From the NCBI RefSeq assembly GCF_024158605.1, contig NZ_JAMZGM010000005.1, positions 1 through 64,000 on the forward strand: a stretch of DNA of 64,000 nucleotides, read 5' to 3'. Every line of letters begins with the position of its first letter. The stretch's first letter is position 1. The DNA comes from Sebaldella sp. S0638. Its GTDB lineage: Bacteria; Fusobacteriota; Fusobacteriia; Fusobacteriales; Leptotrichiaceae. A program made the position numbers and the translations under genes. This document shows positions 60,313 to 64,000 of the stretch, in pieces. The notes under the pieces are model-generated. The model was not told the origin of the DNA, made no database searches, and worked only from the letters and a program-made list of their open reading frames with translations.

Positions 60313-60735
60313 ATGGGAAAGAAAATTTTTTTTGGAATAGGTTTAATATTATTAGGGATACTGTATGGATTACAGGTATTCGGAATGATAAACGGAGATA
60401 CGATAAAATATATACTTAATTATCAGATAATTCTTATTTTGGTGGGGGTATTCGTAGGAATAGCCAAAAAGAAAACATCAGGATGGATAATAACAGGTGT
60501 AGGCGTGTATCTTTATATAAAAGAATTTTTTGAAGGATTTACTAATATAGGAATTACTGCGGGGCTGCTTATAGTAGGAACTGCTATTACAGTTTCAGGA
60601 ATAATGGACAGAAGAAATAAAAATGAAAAAGCAAATGAAAATGTGAATATCAGCATAAAAAGCAGTAATATAAGCAAAGATGCCGAAGATATAGAGGAAG
60701 AAGACGATACCAAGGAGGAAACATGGGAAAAATAG
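60313..60735 (+). CDS. LiaF/DUF5668-like membrane protein
   Basis: 140 residues. Four membrane segments in the first 98 residues ('IFFGIGLILLGILYGLQVFGMI', 'YQIILILVGVFVGIAKKKTSGWIITGVGVYLYI', 'ITAGLLIVGTAITVSGI') match the LiaI/LiaF-like transmembrane region. The C-terminal 40 residues are highly acidic and soluble. The family takes part in envelope stress sensing. It sits between fabH and fabD, overlapping fabD by 13 bases, so it is co-expressed with fatty acid synthesis. Confidence 0.7.
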   Translation: MGKKIFFGIGLILLGILYGLQVFGMINGDTIKYILNYQIILILVGVFVGIAKKKTSGWIITGVGVYLYIKEFFEGFTNIGITAGLLIVGTAITVSGIMDRRNKNEKANENVNISIKSSNISKDAEDIEEEDDTKEETWEK

Positions 60736-61628
60736 CATTTGTATATCCGGGTCAGGGTTCACAGCAGGTAGGAATGGGACTGGATCTTTATGAAAATGCA
60801 GGGATAAAAAAAGATATAGACAATATTTTTGATTCAATAGATAATAAAGAGCTGAAGGAAGTTATGTTTAACGGACCTGAGGAAGAACTGAAAAATACCA
60901 GAAATGCACAGCCGGCAATAGCGCTGTTATCTGTAATTCTGACAAAGCTGGTTAAGGAAAAAGGGATAATTCCTGATTATGTGGCTGGTCACAGTCTGGG
61001 TGAATATACAGCATTATACGGAAGTGAAGTTCTTAGTGAAACAGATATAATGAAATTAATCTCTAAAAGAGGAGAAATAATGGCTGGTTCCGGAATAGAA
61101 GGAACTATGGCTGCGATTCTCGGACTGGAAGCCTCAGAAGTAGAGAAAATCTGCGGTGAGATAGACGGAGTTATAGAAGCGGTGAATTTTAACGATCCTA
61201 AACAGACAGTGGTAGCCGGAGATAAGAATACAGTGGAGGGTAATCTGGATACCTTTAAACAGAAAGGTGCCAAAAGAGCTATACTTCTTGCTGTATCAGG
61301 ACCGTTTCACAGTTCGCTTATGAAACCTGTTGCTGAGAAAATAAAAGATGAGTTTTCAAAATTCACTTGGAATACTCCTAAATGTCCTCTTATTGCTAAT
61401 ACAACGGCAACTGAGCTTGAAAACACAGAAAATATACAAAATGAATTATTTAACCAAACTTTTGGTCCGGTAAAATGGGTTGATACAATAAACAAACTCG
61501 CTGAAAACGGAGTAGAAAAAATTTATGAGATCGGCCCGGGAAGTGTTCTGAAAGGTATGATCAAAAAAATAAACGGGAATATAGAAGTAGTTAATATTTC
61601 AAAACTGGAAGATTTAGAAAATTTATAA
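60723..61628 (+). CDS. fabD: Malonyl-CoA:ACP transacylase
   Basis: 301 residues. Catalytic Ser91 is in 'VAGHSLGEYTAL', and the start 'IAFVYPGQGSQQVGMG' with the later 'SGPFHSSLMKPV' (catalytic His) completes the FabD pattern. It loads malonyl groups onto ACP. ATG 60723 is preceded by AAGGAGG inside the end of the LiaF-like gene, which makes them translationally coupled. Confidence 0.97.
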   Translation: MGKIAFVYPGQGSQQVGMGLDLYENAGIKKDIDNIFDSIDNKELKEVMFNGPEEELKNTRNAQPAIALLSVILTKLVKEKGIIPDYVAGHSLGEYTALYGSEVLSETDIMKLISKRGEIMAGSGIEGTMAAILGLEASEVEKICGEIDGVIEAVNFNDPKQTVVAGDKNTVEGNLDTFKQKGAKRAILLAVSGPFHSSLMKPVAEKIKDEFSKFTWNTPKCPLIANTTATELENTENIQNELFNQTFGPVKWVDTINKLAENGVEKIYEIGPGSVLKGMIKKINGNIEVVNISKLEDLENL

Positions 61629-61635
61629 TAAATAA

Positions 61636-61676
61636 AAACTGCATTTGACATAATATTGTTTTATGCAGTTTTTTTG
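61636..61676 (+). terminator. Intrinsic terminator of fabD
   Basis: AAACTGCAT/ATGCAGTTT stem with T7. A second hairpin TCAGATTT/AAATCTGA with T9 follows at 61714-61739. Confidence 0.85.
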
Positions 61677-61713
61677 TGATTTTTAAAATTTTTTATTTTT
61701 CGTTTTAAAACTG

Positions 61714-61739
61714 TCAGATTTTAAATCTGATTTTTTTTT
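61714..61739 (+). terminator. Second intrinsic terminator
   Basis: TCAGATTT/AAATCTGA stem and nine T; back-up terminator between fabD and the regulator gene. Confidence 0.75.
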
Positions 61740-61782
61740 GAAAACATTTTGAATATTTAGAAAAAAATATAGATAATATTTT

Positions 61783-61876
61783 ATTTTATCTAGAAATTTC
61801 ATGAAAAATATTTGTGAAAAATATCGGGGAATACACATATGAAAACTATTTTATGAAATTTTGTTCTAGATAAAAT
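61783..61876. promoter_or_regulatory. Large inverted repeat upstream of the DUF2087 regulator
   Basis: ATTTTATCTAGAAATTTCAT at 61783-61802 is mirrored by ATGAAATT-TTGTTCTAGATAAAAT at 61853-61876, about 50 bases apart. The right arm covers the -35 position of a TATAAT at 61888-61893, just before the regulator's ribosome site. This suits an autoregulatory operator with looping between two half-sites. Confidence 0.6.
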
Positions 61877-61912
61877 GATATTATATCTATAATTTAGGAA
61901 GAAGGTGAAGAA

Positions 61913-62668
61913 ATGAAAGAAGAGATTTTCTGGAATTCAGATATAAAAGACATAAAAAAAGGGTATGTAGAAAATGAAGAATGCTTTGAATGCCTGTTAT
62001 GCGGAATGAAAACCGAAAAAGGCATAATATATAAAGAGGATAATACACTTCGTGACGCGGAAAAAGAGATGAAGTTTCATATATCCAAAGTTCATGTATC
62101 TGTCTTTGATTATCTTATAAATCTGAATAAAAAATTAACAGGAATATCAGAACAGCAAAAAAAACTTTTGAAATTATTTTATCAGGGAAAAAATGATAAA
62201 GAAGTGCAAAAAGAAACAGAAACCGGGAGTATGTCTACTATCAGAAACCATAGATTTACACTAAAGGAAAAAGAAAGACAGGCGAAGGTATTTTTATCAG
62301 TAATGGAACTTTTGAGAGAAAGAGACCAAAATGCTGCTAAATTTATAGAACCACATAAAACAGCAAGATTCGTAGATGACAGATACAATATAACAGTAGA
62401 TGAAAATCAGAAAATGCTGGAAAAATTCTTTGAATTTCAGGACGGGAAAGCTGTGAAGCTGAAAAGATTTCCCGGAAGGGAAAAGCAAAGAGTAGTCGTA
62501 ATAAGGGAGCTTTCCAAAAGTATAGAATCAGGAAAAAAATATTCTGAAAAAGAAATAAACAGTGTAATAAAAAAATTCTTTGATGATTATGTAACACTGA
62601 GAAGATACCTTATAGAATACGGTTTTCTGGATAGAAAAAAAGATGGAAGCGAATATTGGTTGAAATAA
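61913..62668 (+). CDS. DUF2087 transcriptional regulator
   Basis: 251 residues in three parts. Residues 1-65 form a putative zinc-binding segment ('CFECLLCGMKT...MKFHISKVH', two Cys pairs and two His). Residues 72-135 are a LuxR/GerE-type HTH ('ISEQQKKLLKLFYQGKNDKEVQKETETGSMSTIRNHRFTLKEK'). The C-terminal DUF2087 is 'VKLKRFPGREKQRVVVIRELSKSIESGKKYSEKEINSVIKKFFDDYVTLRRYLIEYGFLDRKKDGSEYWLK'-like, with the family's RRYL and DGSEYW motifs. It lies inside the fatty acid cluster between fabD and acpP, with an inverted repeat over its promoter. I infer that it regulates itself and possibly the fab genes. The signal is unknown. Confidence 0.82.
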   Translation: MKEEIFWNSDIKDIKKGYVENEECFECLLCGMKTEKGIIYKEDNTLRDAEKEMKFHISKVHVSVFDYLINLNKKLTGISEQQKKLLKLFYQGKNDKEVQKETETGSMSTIRNHRFTLKEKERQAKVFLSVMELLRERDQNAAKFIEPHKTARFVDDRYNITVDENQKMLEKFFEFQDGKAVKLKRFPGREKQRVVVIRELSKSIESGKKYSEKEINSVIKKFFDDYVTLRRYLIEYGFLDRKKDGSEYWLK

Positions 62669-62845
62669 ATATGCAAAAATGATATAATCTTTCAGTATGA
62701 AATTTAACGCATTATGAAAGTCGCTTTATATGTTGATATTCGGAAGTAATTCTGTATTATCTGTGATAATTATAAAAATATAGGTAAAAGCAGTTTTATC
62801 CTGTAATACCATATATTTTTTATATATTATTTGGATAAATATCGC

Positions 62846-62874
62846 TTGATTTATTAAAATGACTTTGCTATAAT
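62846..62874 (+). promoter_or_regulatory. Promoter of acpP
   Basis: TTGATT (62846-62851), 17-base spacer, TATAAT (62869-62874); transcription would start only about 15 bases before the start codon region, giving a very short leader. Confidence 0.8.
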
Positions 62875-62895
62875 GCTAACATGGAGGTGGATTGT

Positions 62896-63117
62896 ATGTT
62901 AGATAAAATAAAAACAATAGTTGCAGAACAATTAGGTGTAGATGAAAGCCAAGTAACAGAGGATGCATCTTTTATAGATGATTTAGGAGCTGACTCATTA
63001 GATACAGTAGAATTGATTATGGCTTTTGAAGAAGCATTTGACGTGGAAATTCCTGATGAAGATGCACAAAAAATTAAAACTGTAAAAGATGTAATTGATT
63101 ATATTGAGTCAAAATAA
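62896..63117 (+). CDS. acpP: Acyl carrier protein
   Basis: 73 residues from ATG 62896, behind GGAGGTGG; an ATG at 62881 lies before that site. The phosphopantetheine Ser is in '[21 protein letters not shown]' (Ser34). Carries the growing acyl chain. It has its own strong promoter and terminator, consistent with the high level of ACP needed. Confidence 0.98.
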   Translation: MLDKIKTIVAEQLGVDESQVTEDASFIDDLGADSLDTVELIMAFEEAFDVEIPDEDAQKIKTVKDVIDYIESK

Positions 63118-63134
63118 TATAGTTATCTAAGTAG

Positions 63135-63160
63135 AGGGGAAAAAAACACCCCTTTTTTTA
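63135..63160 (+). terminator. Intrinsic terminator of acpP
   Basis: AGGGG/CCCCT stem, A-rich loop, T7. Confidence 0.85.
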
Positions 63161-63366
63161 ATAATTGTACGAGTGTTATTTTTTCGGCGGGAATTTTTTG
63201 ACGGGAAAATATAAAAACAGGCAGTTTAAATTTTTGAAAGTTTAATAAATATGCCGATTAGAGGTTATTTTTAGAATAATGATATTATAACAAAGATTAT
63301 TTTATTTGAAAAAAAAACCAAAATAAAGTAAAATATAGTGAAATATAATTTTTGGTGAGGTGAAAA

Positions 63367-64000
63367 ATGAGACGAGTAGTTATTACCGGAGTTGGGCTAA
63401 TAACAGCTTTGGGAACTGGTACGGAAAAAACATGGAACTCTTTGTTGAACGGAGACTGCGGAATTAACACAATAGAATCTTTTGATACTAGCGATCAGTC
63501 GGTTCATATAGCAGCAGAAGTGCGTGATTTTAATCCGGAAGATTACATAGAAAAAAAGGAATTAAAAAAACTGGGAAGATTTTCGCAATTTGCAATTGCT
63601 GCTTCCAAAATGGCACTTGATGATGCAAAACTGGATATAAATGAATCTAATGCAACAAGAGTTGGTGTTATTATAGGTTCCGGTATAGGAGCTCTTGAAG
63701 TTATAGAAACTGAAATCGGAAAAATGATAGAAAAAGGACCTAAAAGAATATCTCCTTTTTATATACCGGCAGTTATTACAAATATGGCATCAGGAAATGT
63801 ATCTATATATACAGGGGCGAAAGGGCCTAACAAAGCAATAGTAACAGCATGCGCATCAGGGACACACTCTATAGGTGATGCTTTCCAGACTATTTTACTT
63901 GGAAAAGCAGATGCTGTAATTGCAGGAGGATCGGAAGCTACAATAACAAGAAGTGGAATCGGAGGATTTGCCAGTATAAAAGCATTATCGAATAACCCGG
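63367..64000 (+). CDS. fabF: 3-oxoacyl-ACP synthase II (KAS II), cut by window end
   Basis: The first 211 residues are visible from ATG 63367 (GTGAGGTG site). 'RRVVITGVGLITALGTG' is the FabF start, and the nucleophile Cys162 is in 'TACASGTHSIGDAF', followed by 'AVIAGGSEATITRSGIGGF'. The catalytic His pair lies beyond the window. Elongates acyl-ACP. Last visible gene of the fatty-acid cluster, 250 bases after acpP. Confidence 0.97.
   Translation, partial: MRRVVITGVGLITALGTGTEKTWNSLLNGDCGINTIESFDTSDQSVHIAAEVRDFNPEDYIEKKELKKLGRFSQFAIAASKMALDDAKLDINESNATRVGVIIGSGIGALEVIETEIGKMIEKGPKRISPFYIPAVITNMASGNVSIYTGAKGPNKAIVTACASGTHSIGDAFQTILLGKADAVIAGGSEATITRSGIGGFASIKALSNNP

Overview
The window looks like chromosomal DNA of a fusobacterium, most likely in the Leptotrichiaceae (Sebaldella or Leptotrichia relatives). 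The DNA is very A/T rich, coding strands are purine rich, and TGA acts as a stop. A 2.4-kaa type V autotransporter and several lipoproteins imply a diderm cell. Standing beside these are features common in low-GC fermenters: HrcA/CIRCE-type control of groESL, BglG/RAT antitermination and several PTS operons. The taxonomic call is inference; no 16S or marker tree could be built here.

Layout. 1-600: end of an IS256-type element next to a TPR gene that has lost its 5' part. 0.8-9.7 kb: an accessory stretch of small lipoproteins and DUF proteins (DUF4189, SHOCT, DUF4177, DUF1062, VOC, two DKNYY proteins, DUF5362, DUF378) that ends in a decayed DUF1254/DUF1214 gene. 9.9-15.2 kb: a beta-glucoside operon (antiterminator, RAT/terminator, PTS EIIBCA, GH1 phospho-beta-glucosidase, histidine phosphatase), followed by a candidate small RNA. 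15.4-21.6 kb: ROK regulator, AzlCD exporter, DUF1439 lipoprotein, YhdT-PanF pantothenate uptake and the divergent coaBC, so pantothenate import sits next to coenzyme A synthesis.

21.6-23.7 kb is the most unusual part. A 1.3-kb non-coding stretch carries two inverted, identical 26-bp dif-like palindromic sites around a 211-bp segment with an outward-reading promoter, directly upstream of a complete tyrosine recombinase gene. This looks like an invertible DNA switch or a self-contained Xer-type site/recombinase module.

23.8-29.6 kb: iron-type alcohol dehydrogenase, DUF2145 protein, groESL with a perfect CIRCE, and a plasmid-type Rep_3 initiator protein. 29.8-34.5 kb: an ascorbate-type PTS (EIIA, EIIB, EIIC) in one operon with a phosphotriesterase-like lactonase, a creatininase-family amidohydrolase and a SIS protein, a pathway whose substrate is not obvious. 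34.6-49.1 kb: mainly housekeeping and envelope genes (asnS, dCMP deaminase, GNAT/TetR pair, M13 peptidase, Hsp20, acyltransferase, amidase, typA, DUF937, LUD, EamA and PNPOx-like proteins).

49.1-51.0 kb is a long gene-free stretch that looks like decayed coding DNA. It precedes the giant autotransporter (51.0-58.4 kb). 58.7-64 kb: a fatty-acid synthesis cluster, rpmF-fabH-(LiaF-like)-fabD-(DUF2087 regulator)-acpP-fabF, with the last gene cut by the window end. The regulator has its own inverted-repeat operator candidate and lacks the familiar FapR or FabT features.
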